Under the pieces are notes generated by a model, which was not told where the DNA came from, did no database searches, and saw nothing but the letters and a program-made list of their open reading frames with translations. From assembly GCA_002433075.1 (NCBI GenBank), contig DJHM01000032.1, forward strand, positions 84,506 to 115,181: 30,676 nucleotides of DNA. The letters run 5' to 3'. Each line of letters opens with the position of its first letter. Position 1 is the first letter of the stretch. Both the position numbers and the translations under genes were made by a program. Source of the stretch: Latescibacteria bacterium UBA6620. GTDB taxonomy: Bacteria; Latescibacterota; UBA2968. Shown here one piece after another: positions 29,902 through 30,676 of the stretch.

Positions 29902-30546
29902 CTAGGAACCCGCTCTGAGGGCTGTGAAGGTCGCGGCGATGGTTTCCGCCGAATGGCCCTGGTGCGTTCCAGATTGCTTGATGAAACCGTGATACTGACC
30001 AGCAGGATTCACGATGACGATCTGGCCAGGATGATCCACGGTGTAATCACCGCCCGGCAGGCGCACCTTCATTGGGCGCGCCACATGCACCTGCTGCGCG
30101 AACTGAATCACGCGCTCGCGCTGCCCTGTCACGCCAGTGAACGAGGGCGAGAAAGCCGTTACATACTCCGTCAGCCGGCTGCCCTGATCTCGCTCCGGGT
30201 CCACCGAAATCAACACGCCCCGAAACGGCGATTGCAGCGCGCCGCGAGCAACCAGTTGCCGCTCAGCCTGCGCCATCACCGCCAACGACGTAGGACAGAT
30301 ATCCGGGCAGTTGGTGAAGCCGAAGAAAATGAACGACCACCCGCCCATCAGATTGTCGTTGGTGAACGGTTCGCCGCCCCCGGTAGTGAGCGCAAACGGC
30401 TCCAGGTTGAGGGGCTGCGGCAGAAGGAACACTCCCCGGTCCTTGAGCTCCGCCATGCTTGGCGTGCCCGGTGAGCAGGCGCCGGCAACGAGCAGGGCCG
30501 CGGCCAGCATCAGTTGAATGAATACCCTGGGTACGACCCGACTCAC
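29902..30546 (-). CDS. SCO1/SenC family copper chaperone
   Basis: A 214-residue lipoprotein that delivers copper to the CuA site of cytochrome c oxidase. The signal peptide has a lipobox, LVAGAC, with Cys24. The thioredoxin-like domain carries the Cys80-x3-Cys84 copper motif (FTNCPDICPTSL) and the third ligand, His172, in TVDHPGQ. SVDPERD (114-120) is also typical. The start is GTG at 30546, overlapping the stop of cyoE as GTGA, so the two are translationally coupled. The role in respiratory oxidase assembly is well supported by the cyoE neighbour. Confidence 0.93.
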   Translation of the reverse strand: MSRVVPRVFIQLMLAAALLVAGACSPGTPSMAELKDRGVFLLPQPLNLEPFALTTGGGEPFTNDNLMGGWSFIFFGFTNCPDICPTSLAVMAQAERQLVARGALQSPFRGVLISVDPERDQGSRLTEYVTAFSPSFTGVTGQRERVIQFAQQVHVARPMKVRLPGGDYTVDHPGQIVIVNPAGQYHGFIKQSGTHQGHSAETIAATFTALRAGS

Positions 30547-30676
30547 AAAGCGCCAAGGCTCAGCGCCACACCTCCATGGTTCCCCACCACCACGTAGTGG
30601 TCAACCAGCAGCGCTACAAACAGCAGCCCCAGGTAGAGGATCGAGTAGCGGAACGTGGCCATCGGCGCCCGCGGGT
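30543..30676 (-). CDS. cyoE: Haem O synthase (protoheme IX farnesyltransferase), C-terminal end
   Basis: Only the last 44 codons are inside the window, reading off the right edge. They give PMATFRYSILYLGLLFVALL followed by VDHYVVVGNHGG and a stop at 30543-30545. The MATFRYS...LFxALLVDHY sequence is the recognised end of CyoE/CtaB, the polytopic inner-membrane enzyme that adds a farnesyl group to haem B for cytochrome oxidases. Its stop overlaps the GTG of the SCO gene. The assignment rests on a short piece but fits the neighbour. Confidence 0.85.
   Translation of the reverse strand, partial: PRAPMATFRYSILYLGLLFVALLVDHYVVVGNHGGVALSLGAL

Noticed and set aside
1..30676. CRISPR arrays, tRNA or rRNA genes, insertion sequences
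   Set aside because: No regularly spaced repeats, no recognisable tRNA/rRNA segments and no transposase or integrase frame were found.

Overview
The window reads as a bacterial chromosome or MAG contig of fairly high GC content (my impression, about 58-60%) from an uncultivated lineage. From about 1 to 28.1 kb the gene content resembles genomes of the Latescibacterota/Poribacteria kind. It has four phytanoyl-CoA dioxygenase (PhyH) paralogues, a galactonate-dehydratase-type enolase-superfamily enzyme and an IolE-like TIM-barrel isomerase. It also has a creatininase-family hydrolase, a DUF362 protein, a TRAP transporter, three VapBC modules and a secreted protein carrying paired EF-hand/dockerin-like repeats. 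This taxonomic reading is inference from gene content and protein style. The last 2.1 kb (cyoE-SCO-egtB) looks different in gene type and codon choice, closer to a gammaproteobacterium, so either transfer or a contig join is possible near 28.1-28.6 kb.

Layout. 1-3.9 kb: the C-terminus of a TRAP large permease, a PhyH dioxygenase, a DUF362 protein and a TIM-barrel isomerase. 3.9-7.7 kb: a minus-strand run with VapBC pair 1 (a near-leaderless promoter under two 12-bp repeats), an MFS exporter and VapBC pair 2. It continues into a decay zone where the 3' part of a TauD dioxygenase is joined to a Tat-exported dienelactone hydrolase that has lost its C-terminus. 7.8-10.6 kb: a peroxide-defence unit, perR-katG, with a Fur/PerR-type box over the promoter and a strong terminator. 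10.6-10.75 kb: a short fossil of a polynucleotide kinase-phosphatase.

10.9-21.5 kb: a set of carbohydrate and small-molecule genes. These are a D-galactonate-dehydratase-like enzyme, PhyH 2, a five-bladed-propeller glycosidase-like protein, an L-rhamnose mutarotase, PhyH 3 (HxG in place of HxD), an SGNH hydrolase, a creatininase-family amidohydrolase, VapBC pair 3 and a 585-residue protein that looks like an alpha/alpha barrel. 21.7-25.1 kb: a 1146-residue secreted modular protein (dockerin-like repeats, a tandem 260-residue duplication, a BACON-like domain, a C-type lectin-like domain and an FGE-sulfatase-like domain). 25.3-28.1 kb: PhyH 4, a 65-residue coiled-coil/membrane-anchor protein and a lipoprotein.

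Together the central genes look like a peripheral catabolic region for uptake (TRAP, MFS), hydrolysis (propeller protein, SGNH, creatininase), sugar interconversion (mutarotase, isomerase, dehydratase) and oxidative trimming (PhyH). No single pathway can be proved from sequence alone. The intergenic regions hold many inverted repeats and short phrase-like repeats, and several genes seem to begin at rare start codons. No tRNA, rRNA, CRISPR array or transposase was seen.
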